Assembly: GCF_000226095.1 (NCBI RefSeq)
Contig: NC_016475.1
Location: forward strand, 4,278,001 to 4,342,000
Length of the DNA stretch: 64,000 bases
Source of the DNA: Thermothelomyces thermophilus ATCC 42464
Lineage: Eukaryota > Ascomycota > Sordariomycetes > Sordariales > Chaetomiaceae
Direction of reading: 5' to 3'
Position numbers and translations under genes: made by a program. Below the pieces are notes generated by a model. That model saw only the letters and a program-made list of their open reading frames with translations. It ran no database searches and was not told the origin of the DNA. Positions 12,504 through 23,400 of this stretch are shown in pieces; positions within the stretch are counted from its first letter, which is position 1, and each line of letters opens with the position of its first letter.

Positions 12504-12929
12504 TAGGTTTAGGCACTATATGACTAGGTGCTCGACAGTCTCCCTCCCCTAGCTATAGACATAGTAGGGGGTACTAACCCCTAGGACTTAAACCCTAAAA
12601 AGGAAGTTATAGAGGCTAATAGCCCCTATATAGGCCTGTACTAGTAGGGAGCTCTAGGTCTTTGTTAGGCCCTAGTGCCTTTACAGGCCTTCCCCCGTAA
12701 AAACTAGGCATAGGGGGTCCTTGTCCGATACATGCTATATCCTCCTACCAGCTTAGTCGGCCCTCTAGCGATTGCTCTAGCTTACTACCACGGCCAGTTC
12801 CGTAGCCTATAGCCTTCTTTATAGGGTCTATAGGGGGGGTCGACTCTCCCTATAGCCTTCCTAAACCTACTACTAGACTGTCGACCTTGCTATCTCTAGG
12901 GCTATAGGCTTCGGCTCCCGGCCCCTTGC
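12504..12929 (-). mobile_element. Tad-like LINE, middle segment between the two gypsy insertions
   Basis: The minus strand reads as the C-terminal part of a LINE ORF2. Recognisable blocks are S-D-K-D-P-L-C-L-V-F-T-G-E-G-L, then G-A-I-S-L-Y-N-F-L-F, then G-R-E-T-V-E-H-L-V-I, the zinc-knuckle-like end typical of fungal Tad elements. It joins in frame to 20412 on one side and to 4936 on the other after removing gypsy C and B. Several Gln codons are now TAG. Confidence 0.8.
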
Positions 12930-13376
12930 TATGACGAACCTAACTCAGACTTCTTCTAAAAGGGTCTAGACAGAGGTAGATCGAGCGGGACAAGCAGGCA
13001 GGTCGTCTAAGGGATTCGGTAAAGCTAAAGGGTTTACAACAACACTAGAGTTATCTCTTACAGTAATCAACAATACTTGGTATGAGTACTGTAATTGTAA
13101 TTGTTACCACTGGCGAACTCCTAGAGTCCACTATAACGAGTGACTAGCTAGCTATATATATATAATTGTCTGTCCTTCTTCAATAGTTATTACTAGTACC
13201 ACTTCTCCTTTCACTTCGTGATTCTACGTTGTCAACGGTGACATATTATTATCACCAGTAAAGACCTTAGTCTTGGCGGTGATAATCTTCTAATTGGTCT
13301 ATCGAGTAATTGGCTGTCGGAATGTCCTGCGTCCTGGCTACAGCCTACTAGGCCGCCTATGTGCTTATCCGTAACA
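12930..13376 (-). repeat. Left LTR (3' LTR) of gypsy copy C (447 bp)
   Basis: It starts TATGACGAACC and ends CGTAACA, RIP variants of TGTGAC...GTGACA. It matches 19965-20411 in length and sequence. The half nearest the internal region differs from the LTRs of copies A and B. Confidence 0.88.
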
Positions 13377-13503
13377 CGATGCCCCTCCTTTAAGGCTTTC
13401 GACCTAAAAGCCCTCTTAGGCCGTTTCAAATAGCGCTAATAACCCTTCGCTTGTGAGTACTGTATTCTTCCTGTTTCTATATTGTGGTCGCCATGTTGAC
13501 AAA

Positions 13504-13724
13504 ATGCCGATAGAGAAACGGAAGTTGTATTTTGCATGTTACCGTGCTTCCCTTGCTTAGAACATCGCTAAGAACGGTTTTGTTGTTATGCCTTGCTCTT
13601 GGTGCACGTCGCAAGGCCTTATCTGCAAAATGATCACGCGTATAAAGCGTTATAAGGCCTATATTCGTTAAGGTTGTTCTTGTGATAGCTCTAGTATCCT
13701 GCTTTCTTCTTATAAGCTTGTCTC

Positions 13725-13758
<34 letters not shown>

Positions 13759-14110
13759 GTGATTCCTAATGTTCGTTCTAGTGGATCACATTCTTTAGGA
13801 GCAGCGTCGTATCAAGGATGCTAAACGTTATGCCGAACTTGAGCTAGATAAGTCCTAATGCCATCTAGAAGAAGCCTAGCGCGAGTTATCCGAAAAGCTT
13901 ACACGGCTCCGGCGTCTTCGTTAGCAGAAGGAGTTTTTAGTAGAGAAAGGTACCGATATGGTAGCGTATGGTCTGTTGACCTTAGACGAGTTGGAGGAGG
14001 TTAAGCGGCAAGAGACGCCTGCTATGCCCTCGTCATAGATTAATAATGCTGTCGATGCTGTTGACTAGGGCGCCGTCTTTGGTTCTGTCCTAGGTTTTCC
14101 TTTGGTCGAT
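13504..14110 (+). pseudogene. Antisense accessory ORF of copy C: Zn2Cys6-like cluster plus coiled coil
   Basis: This reads on the plus strand from the ATG at 13504 (MPIEKRKLYFACYRASLA, then stop). The cysteine block P-C-S-W-C-T-S-Q-G-L-I-C-K-M, then eight residues, then Y-K-A-Y and six residues to C-D, has the same 2-6-8-2-6 spacing as copy B; here Cys 1, 2, 3 and 6 survive and 4 and 5 are Tyr. A charged C-terminal part follows (L-T-R-L-R-R-L-R, then G-L-L-T-L-D-E-L-E-E-V). A 28-base T run at 13728-13755 lies between the two parts and may be an intron tract or a slippage expansion. The conserved spacing in two diverged copies argues that the ORF was once selected. Confidence 0.65.
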
Positions 14111-17100
14111 CCGGGTTCTGCCGGTAGAACTGTTCTAGTTTTTCAGGGCAGTTTAAATTCTTGACTAGTTCCTATAAGTTGTCCTCTAGTCTAAAATCAA
14201 GCCATTTGACTAGGTTCGAGAAGTGAAATATGAAAAACATCCGTCTGTAGTTACATAGATAATGGTAATAATAGTTAGTAGTTAGATGTCGAAATTCATT
14301 CTTTAATAATGAAGGGTCCGACCTTTTTAAAGTCTAGCTTCGTGCTTAGTCGCTTGGTTTGTAAGTTTCGTATAATCAGGTAGACTTTATCTCCCCTCTC
14401 TAGGCGAGGTCCCTCAAGCCTATGTTTGTCATAGTAGTTCTTTATTCTGGTCTTGACAAACTCGAGTTCTTTTTTAAGCTTTTCATATAGTATATACATT
14501 TGTTCTACTTTGACTGCTGCTCTCGGCACTGTGACCTCTGGTCCTTGCCTAAGGTCTGCTTCATATCCGTAGTTCGCGAAGAACGGTGTGACTTTAGTCA
14601 TTTCTATTGGTGTCGTGTTATAAGCAAGTTATACTATTGGCAATAGTATGACCTAGTTATCTTGCTAGTAGTTAACATAAGAACGGAGGTATTGCTTAAT
14701 AACTTGGTTTAGTCGTTCCGTTTGTCTGTCGGTCTGCGGGTAATATACTGTTAATAGCTTGCTATTAACGCTTAATTGTCGTATTAACGCTTGCTAGAAC
14801 TTCGATACGAACTTGGTGTCTCTGTCGGTGATCCATTCTTGCGGCTAAGTATACACTAATGTAACTTGCTGATAGATTATATCTGCTAGCTATTTAGCTA
14901 TCTAGGACTCCTTATAGGGAAAGAAGTATACCTATTTAGTTAGGCAATCTACTATAGTAAGAATACTATTGTAGGTCACTCCTATAGCTATATCCTTGGA
15001 TTCTAGCAGCTTTATAATGAAGTCTATTATAACTAAACTCTATAGTTTGTCAGCTATTGGTAGTGGCTAAAGTAGCCTATACGGCTTATGTCATACCGTC
15101 TTACTTCGATTACAAATGTCGCAGTTCTATACGACTTCCTTAACTTGTACCATTAACTATAGAAAGTTATAGTATTTCTTGACTTATGTGATAGTCTTTG
15201 TAACTCCTTTATATCCTCCGAGTTTCGACTTATAGAGTTCTCGAATCATTCGTAGCTATTAATCCTTGTCATAGATATATGCTTTGCCTCGGTACTAGAG
15301 TTTCCTATCTTTTTCTTCTACTCCGTCAGGTACTACTAGTCCGGGTGCTACTTAATACTGTGCCTCGTTAATCCTTTCCTCTCGAAAGATTACGTAGCAT
15401 TTTAGGAACGAGTCAAGTAGATCATCTTCTATAGGTGTCTACATTTTATAATATAGCGTTCCGTCTGTTTGTTCCTTAAATAACGGTAGCGTTATTTCTG
15501 TTTGTCCTTCTGTATGATCCGTTTGTCGGCTTAAGATGTCTGCTTATATATTCTCTTTGCCCTTCTTATAGCAGATCTTAAAGTTGAATTCCACGAGGAA
15601 TTCTGCCTATCGTATTTGTTATCTGTTAAGCTCTTTCGTCGTCGTAAAGTATCGTAGGTTCTTATGATCTGTATATACTTATACTAGTTTAATCGTGCTA
15701 CTGAGGTATAGTCGCCATTCCTTGAAAGCTTTAATAATCGTAAGTAGTTCCTTATTGTAAATTAGATAATTAAGACGTGGTCTGTCAAGCTTTTTTAAAA
15801 AGAAGGCTATAGGATATAGCTTCCCTTGTCTGTCTTATTGTCCTAATTGTCCTCTGATAGCATAGTCTAAAGTATCCGTTTCTACCTCGAATGGCTTCTT
15901 AGGGTCTAGTAGTACTAGTACTAGATCTTTAGTAATGGCGTTACGAATCTTCGTAAATACTTGCTTGTGTCGCTCTTTCTATTAGAATTTAGCGTTCTTC
16001 TTAGTAAGTTTATATAAAGGTCGTACGATCGCTCTAAAGTTCCTAATGAACATTCGGTAGAAGTTCGTAAATCTGATGAAGCTTTATACTTCCGTGACTA
16101 ACGTCGGTCGGGGCTAATTCTTAATGGCTTTAACCTTTGAAGGTTCTATTTGGATTTATCCTAGGGATATTTCGTATCCTAAAAAGACTATCTTCCTAAC
16201 ATGGAATTCGCTCTTTTCCTTGTTAACTAATAGCTTATACGTATATAGCGTGTCTAGCATTGCTTTTACATGCTTCTGGTATTTATCTATTATCTTAGAG
16301 AAGATAAGTATATCGTCAAGATAATATACCGTAAATTTGTCGAGAAAGGGTTAGATAGCTTGATTAATCAGGGCTTAGAACGTTGCCGGCGCGTTCGTAA
16401 GTCCGAATAGCATGACGAGGTACTTATAGTAGCTATAGGGTATCCTAAAGGCCGTTTTCTACTCGTCGCCTTCTCTAATCCGTATATAGTTATAGGCCGA
16501 TAGCAAGTCAAGACGCGTAAAATATTAGGCTCCTACTAACTAATCTTAGAGCCGTAAGATCAGCGGTAACAGGTATCGATTTTTCACGGTCTGTTCGTTA
16601 AGTTACTAATAATCGACGTATAACCGTAGCTTTCCGTCTTTCTTAGGTATAAACAGGATTAGGTAGCTTACTAGTGATGTCAATAAGTAGATATATTCTC
16701 TTTAAAGGTTCTCCTCTAAATATCGCTTAAGTTCTTCATTCTATATCTAGCTCGTATAGTAAATCTTAAAGAACTTTAGTTATACTCTTTCCTTGAGCTT
16801 GATCTCGTGATCCTATAGGCCGTGTTCTGGTAATCCTTCTAGATGCTTCGGTTCGAATGTTAGGTGTCCTTCGTATTCCTTCGGTACTTCTCTAGTCTTG
16901 TCCCGTTTTTCGGTTTTCTAATAGTATACGAACTTGGTTCCGTCTATGGCGATACTGGCGATTTCTCCTGTCTCAACCTACTATTCTAATTATAGTGCTC
17001 TACATTCGTTAATAGAGAGAACAGCTATTAGCAGTTCAGCTTGTTCCTCTTATCGCGATATTAATATTGTTATGCCGCCTCTTCTAGAGTCCGTAGTAGT

Positions 17101-18350
17101 CTACCTGCCACTGTCTATCTCTTGTGGTAGATCTGTAGGACATGCCTTCCCTTGAGTATCGTCCGCTCGCGATCCTTGCGTACTCCCTATCTCGCTAGTC
17201 GAATATAACTCTGTCTAGGGTCATAAGTAGCTACCATTCTTCTAGCTAATGTCTAGGTCGTAATCTTCATACTATAGTAACCTTAATATTATGTCTTTGT
17301 CGTTGCCTATATCTACAATGCTAAATACGACTATTATAGTCTTCCCTACTATAGTGATGTCGATCGGTTCGGTCTCCCTACGTACCTATTGTATTAGAAA
17401 TGGCCCTTTGACTATGCTATGCTTCTGCTTCATTCTCTAGGGTATCCGTAGCTGATTTACAAGTATTAGCGAAATCAGGTTTATCTCTACTCTACTATCC
17501 ACTAGTATAAGCATTTCGTACTATTTCCATTATGCTATTATCTATAGTCGCTTGTCTTGCTACTGTCGTCCAAAGATTATGGCAATTTCCTACGTTTCTG
17601 CCGGGAGGTCTTAGTATAGTGGTCTCTTGCGCTAGTCCCTCCTATACTACGCTACCACTCGCCGCTATGTAGGCATTAATAGTTTCCAGGCCCCTCGAAG
17701 GGCCCTGACCCGTTTCCTAGGTTAGTACTAACCTCTTCGGTTGTTCGGCTGATAGCGGCTTTATTAATCGTGCTTATTTCCGTAAGCCATTAGGTGCTTA
17801 TAGCTTCCTACCATTAAGTCCGCTTTGCTTTTCGTCGTATATGCTATAGCTTCATCTAAAGCTCCCGAATTCGCGATTTCTTTTCGTCTATATGATAGAA
17901 GCAATCGTTACTCTAGCACAAGTCCTATATGTCTTGTCCTATTCTATAGTGCCTAGGCTAGGCTCGTTTTAGAACTATCGTAATGCTTTCTAGATCACGG
18001 GCTTTGATTTTCTAGAGCAATTCGGCCGCTCTATTTCCTATGTCATAGACCTATTCCACAGGGCACAAGCTTCCGTCCCCGTTTTCCTATCGAGTCGGCT
18101 AGTGATTGTTTTCGAACTTGTTACAGAAGTAATACCGGCATTTATATACCATACATTAGAACCAGGGCACTTATACATATGCCTCGTGTCAAGGGTATAG
18201 TCGTGTAGCGTTGCCTAGGAGGTATTGGAATTCTTTCCCAAATCCTTCCCACTATATATAGACTATAGGTACTCTAATGCTAAGATAGGAGTGTTTCTTC
18301 TAGTAGCTTTCCTACGTATGCTTATCTTTTCCGCGGTTCGCGTATATAAA
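14110..18350 (-). pseudogene. pol relic of copy C (protease, RT, RNase H, integrase, part chromodomain)
   Basis: Minus-strand domains from right to left: protease region (about 17000-18300); RT with an intact YLDD (16300-16329); RNase H (15640-15910: D-Y-A-I-R-G-Q-L-G-Q, then L-Y-P-I-A-F-F-L-K-K-L-D); and integrase core (14600-14960: I-T-D-R-D-T-K-F, then [14 protein letters not shown]). The integrase C-terminus is open at 14296-14601 (T-P-F-F-A-N-Y-G-Y-E). A shortened chromodomain lies at about 14100-14215 (K-W-L-D-F, then L-N-C-P-E-K-L-E-Q-F). Stop codons interrupt every domain except the integrase C-terminus. Confidence 0.87.
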
Positions 18351-18499
18351 CTAGTATTCTAGGTTCCGTACATCGTTACTAAGTTGCAAGTCATCAAGGT
18401 ATTTGGCATAGCTATTAGGTCTATCATATATTATAGGCTGTTCTCCTTTAATAGTTTCTATAATACGTCAGAGTTCCCTTATCTCGTCCCTTATTTTAT

Positions 18500-19937
18500 T
18501 GCTCTACTAGGCAAGTCAAGTCAAGCGTCTATCCTATTCGCGTAGTTCTATATTAAGTCGGAAAACTTCGTTACGGTACCATTTAATTTATTCCTAGAGG
18601 AATAGAACATTAGGTCCGGGTCTTTCAATTCCTTGGGTATCGGTTGTCTACGATCTATCCTGCCTCTACGTGACTATAAAACCCTACTAACTCAAGGCTA
18701 GGAGAATTGAAATTGGTAGTGCGTACTCTCCTGCCGTATCCTATTTAGCAAGACCTGTCTCTAGGTCTATAGTGACTAGTTCGGAGTATAGTGCTTGTTC
18801 GTCTTTACCGTTGCCATCGTGTCCGAGACTATCCGTGTCACTGTCCCTGTCTTTATAGCTCGTGGCCGCTACTTTGATGACATCCTTGGTAGTTTCGTCG
18901 ATAGCTATAATTTCCTTTCTAGGGGCTGGTTTCTATTCTTTCTTCGGGCTCTAGCATTCTTGCTTATAGTGCCCTTTCTTTCTATAGTTATAGTAGGTAA
19001 CATTAGACTTGTCTTTGGTTATCTTCTTCTAGTCCTGCTTTTACGTTACGTTTATATCTATAGCTCTAAGGTACGTTCTGTACGAGGTACTAATGTATAC
19101 TTGCTTTTTCTTGTCGTTAGCCTTAATTGTAGTTCTGTTTATTTGACCTCGTTTCTACTACTCTTGTGTATAGAGTCGATCATCGATCCTAATAGCCTAT
19201 ACGATATATTTGTCTAGAGTCTTAGGCCGATCGTACTTATATAGCTTGTCCTTGACCTTTTCCTTTAAGCTATTATAGAATAATTATATTAATGCCTTGT
19301 TATTAAACTAAGACTTGAGTATGTCCTATCTAAATTATATAGCATAAGAGGCTGCTAACTTGGTCTGTCGGAGATTAGCGAGTCTTTCTTGTATATAAAT
19401 CTTCTTATCTTTATTACTAAAAACTTTCCGAAGCTCTTCTTCAAAACGGTCATAAGATCGGAAGACTATCTATATAAATGTATCTTAGTCATCTTTATCT
19501 TCCTTAGTAAGATAGTCGTTCTATATAGGCTTGAACTATCTAAGTGCCTTACCCTCTAGTCTCGTAGCTACGTAGAGGACTTTAGCTTTATCGTCCGGAA
19601 ACTTGTCGTCATTAAGCTAGAAGTAGGATCGGAGGTTTGTTAGGAATCCTATAAGATCCTCCTTAGTTCCTCCGTATTTACTAGGTAGTTCGATCTTAAT
19701 GTGCTTTGCTTTGGCGCCCTTAAGTGCCTTGATTTTAGTATAGGCCTCGTTGACCAACTTCTACAAGTACTTTTCGCAGTTCTCGAGTTCCTTGATTCGA
19801 GCTTAAGTAGCCTTATCTCTCTAGTCTAACTCCTAGATTCGCTGCTAGAGTTAACTAAGCTAAGTAAGCAGCTGTTCGGCCGTGACGTTGGTAGCCATGT
19901 CGATGTCGAGGTCGAAGTCACCTCTATTCTGAACCAT
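18500..19937 (-). pseudogene. gag relic of copy C
   Basis: It begins at the Met ending at 19937 (MVQNRGDFDLDIDMATNVTA), followed by TAG codons where Gln is expected and by the gag core. The zinc knuckle near 18965-19005 reads Y-Y-N-Y-R-K-K-G-H, the same double Cys-to-Tyr change as in copies A and B. Confidence 0.78.
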
Positions 19938-19964
19938 AATAGAACAAAGGGAGTAGTAACAACG

Positions 19965-20411
19965 TGTGACGAACCTAACTTAGACTTCTTCTAAAAGGGT
20001 CTAGACGGAGGTAGATCGAGCGGGACAAGTAGGCAGGTCATCTAAGGGATTTGGTGAAGCTAAAGGGTTTATAATAACACTAGAGTTATCTCTTATAGTA
20101 ATTAGCAATACTTGGTATAAGTACTGTGATTGTGATTATTACTACTAGCGAACTCCTAGAGTCTACTATAACGAGTGACTAGCTAGCTATATATATACAA
20201 TTGTCTGTCCTTCTTTAATAGTTATTACTAGTACTACTTCTCCTTTCACTTCGTGATTCTGCGTTGTCGACGGTGACATGTTATTATCACTAGTGAAGAC
20301 CTTAGTCTTGGTGGTGATAATCTTCTGATTGGTCTATCGAGTGATTGGCTGTCGGAATGTCCCGCGTCCTGGCTGCAGCCTGCCAGGCCGCCTATGTGCT
20401 TATCCGTGACA
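19965..20411 (-). repeat. Right LTR (5' LTR) of gypsy copy C
   Basis: It starts TGTGACGAACC and ends CGTGACA. It is followed directly by CTTGC, identical to the five bases before the left LTR. Confidence 0.9.
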
Positions 20412-23400
20412 CTTGCCCTAGCCCTTCTCTTCTAGAACCTCTGGCTTAGCCTATTATAGGCCTGTTGGATAAGAGCCCTCGTAGGGACCTAGGAGGTTCC
20501 TAGACCTGCCCTAGTCTATAAGAGCGGTTGGTCGAGTTTAGCTTCGAAGTCGGCTAGCCTCTTATTAAGATAGAGGTCAAGGGGTAATACCTAGGCTTCT
20601 ATTTCGAGGTACTAGATAAGGATAGCCTTATAGGCCCTAGTAACTACTTAAAGGGCCCTATATTAGGCCTTCGATAGTTCTCTAGTAGGGCCTTCCGGCT
20701 TACCCCCTAGCTTGGTAGGCTTGTAGAAGTTCGAGGCCCTATAAGCTAGGGCGCTACGGATATATTTAGTATAGACCTTGTAGGCCTGTAGGAGGCTAGG
20801 GCCCTAGGTCTTTATAGCAAGCCTAGTTAAGGTAAACTCCTAGGTTTCTAGCTTCTTAGCTACCTTTATATAGTAAGGGCCCTACTATAGCCTCTAGTCT
20901 AGCTAGACCCTTAGGAATCTAGCTAACTTTGACAGAGCTATAGTAGTAGTACCCCCTCTAAGCTATAAGAGCTCTAGCGGCTATAACTACTATTTCTAGC
21001 CCTTATTAAAGTAGATAAGTTCGTACTTTTCCAGGGCAAAAGCTATACCCTAGGTCTTTGCCTACTATAGGTAGGCCTTCTAAGCCCTCTATAGATAACC
21101 GTTATAGGCCTCCTCGGCCTTCCTAAAGGCTAGGAGGTTAGTATCGTTGGCAAAGCCTATTGAACTAACCATAGGGTAAGCCTAGCGAATGGCTTAGTAA
21201 AGAGAGGCTATATAAAGGATAAATAGTATAGGGGAGAGGGGTGACCCTTAGAGGACCCTAGCCCTTATTATTATATCTTCTGTTTCCTAGCTATCGAAGT
21301 AAAGGATAGCTACCCTATTCTATAGCTACTCCTTAACCTAGATTACTAACCACTTTAGGAAACCCTAGCTCTATAAAGTGGCTAGTAGCCAGGTATAGTT
21401 AATAGTATTGAAAGCCCTTAAGATATTAAGCTATAGGAGGGAGGTAGCTACCTTATACCTCTAAGCCTCCTAAACCTAGGCTATAATAAGCTAGATAGCT
21501 AGTTCGGTAAACCTATATTCCTAGTTACCTATTTATTCGGCTAGGAGAGGCCTATAGGCCTTTACAATAGCTATTACCTTCTAGGTAACTATAGCCTCTA
21601 GTACCTTACCTATTATTAGTAGGAACGTTATAGGTCTATAGCTACCTAGGGTAAAGTAGGCCTATAAGGGCTTGCTAGGCTTATAGAGGACTACTATCTT
21701 AGCCCTTTTAAACTAGGCTAGGAAATAGCCAAGCTATAGGCTCTCTAAGGCTAGTTTTGCTAGTATCTAGTAGAGCCGCCGCCTATAGGCCTTTAATAGG
21801 CCTATAGGGAGGAGGTCCTCCCCTAAGGCTTTCTATAGGGCCACCTTGGCTAATACTACCTTAACTTTACCTACCGTAACCTCCTAGCTTATTTCGAACT
21901 TCGGCTCCTAGTAGTCATTTAGATCTGGGTTATTAATATCTAATAAGTCTACTTCTAGGTTCGGAAAGAACTTATCGGCTAATGCTCTAGCCTTCTATTA
22001 GTAGGTTATAAGCCCTCCTTTAAAGACTAGGAGCTTTAGAAGGTCGACCAGTAGGTAGCTTTATAGCCTTGCCTACCGCTCTAATCTCTATAATAGGTCC
22101 GGCCGGTTAGTTACCTCTCGTAATATAGCTCTCTAGCTTTTGGTCTTCACGGCTATAATAGTCTTAGCCTAGTCCTATAGGGCCTGCTAAAGTACTTCCT
22201 ATATATAGGGGTTTAAAGTACCCCTATAGGCTCTCTCTACTTTCTTAGCCCTCTTCTAGGCCTCTTAAACCTCCTTTATCTACTATCAAGCTTATTTACT
22301 ACCTGTACTAGCCTTCTTTACCAGGGCCGAGATTATAGCTATCTCTTTAAAGGCCTTTATAAGCCTGTCGAAGGCCTATAGAAGCTCCTCTAGGCCCCGG
22401 AAGATAGGCCCGGCCAGGGCTAATACCTACCTACCAAGCTAGAGTAGGAGATAAGCCGCCTCGGCCTACACGACCTCCTTATCTAGGCTCTTCTAGTTCT
22501 ATCCTTTACTAGCTAGTATAGGCCTATTAGTCCTTTAGAGGGAGACATTTAGGGCCTATAGGTAGTGGTCGGATTTCCTACGTTCTGTAATATCCCTATA
22601 GGTCGCTTTTAGCCTAGCCAAGGCCTAGAGTAGGTCTATCGTAGAAGGCTAGCTATGTTAGTCCCCTTAGGGGGCCCTAGTAACCTAGCTATAGGGCGTA
22701 TATAGGTCAAGGTCCCATTGGTCTACTAGGCTAAGGAGGTCCCTAGCCCTTAGGCTAAGCCTGTTAAATAGGTCCTAGACCAGGTAGTAAAGGTTAAAGT
22801 CACCTGTAAGAACTAGGGGGTAGGTTAGCCGAGGTAGGGCTAGTAGGTCCTATAAGAGGGCCTACTCCCCCTTATTATTATAGACTAACTAGAGCTTAAA
22901 CCCCTTCTCTTCTAGGGCTAGAAAGGTTACCCTATACTAGTTCTCCTCTACTAAATGGTCCTACTAGCTAACTAGGAACTATTTAACCACTAGAATAGCC
23001 GTTTTGCCCTTAGGCTTATGGACTAGGTGGTATTTTAAAGCCTAAGGGTAGTATATTAACCTTATAAATAGGTTGATCTATAGTTCCTAGATAGCCAGTA
23101 GGTTATATTTAGCCTCCTCTAGTAGGACCTCGAGGGCCTATTTATTACCTTAGGTATTCTACTAAAGGACCTTAATTTATATTTAAGGTAGCTAGAGTAG
23201 AGGATAGGGGCATAGTGGTAGTAGGCTCTATAGCTATTACCCCTTTAGCTAGTTACGAGAGGGAGGGAGCTCCGGGCTATAGAAAGGAGATATAGGTCTG
23301 TCGGGCATCGAATAAGGCACTCCTAGCCGCCTATTAGGCTAGGATAGGCCTCCTATAAGGGCGTTTAGCCCCTGTTTAGTAGTGGTCGTCGTCTTCTAGC

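Larger units (their letters stand above)
12930..20411 (-). mobile_element. Ty3/gypsy chromovirus copy C, complete, RIP-mutated
   Basis: This 7482-bp element has LTRs at 12930-13376 and 19965-20411 and a perfect target duplication CTTGC (12925-12929 and 20412-20416). It is the least damaged copy: RT still reads VYYLDDILIF at 16300-16329, and a 101-codon stretch of integrase C-terminus is open at 14296-14601. Its gag starts at 19937 (M-V-Q-N-R-G). Compared with copy B, about 118 bp are missing in the chromodomain region near 14213. The accessory ORF on the plus strand contains a 28-base T run (13728-13755). Confidence 0.93.
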
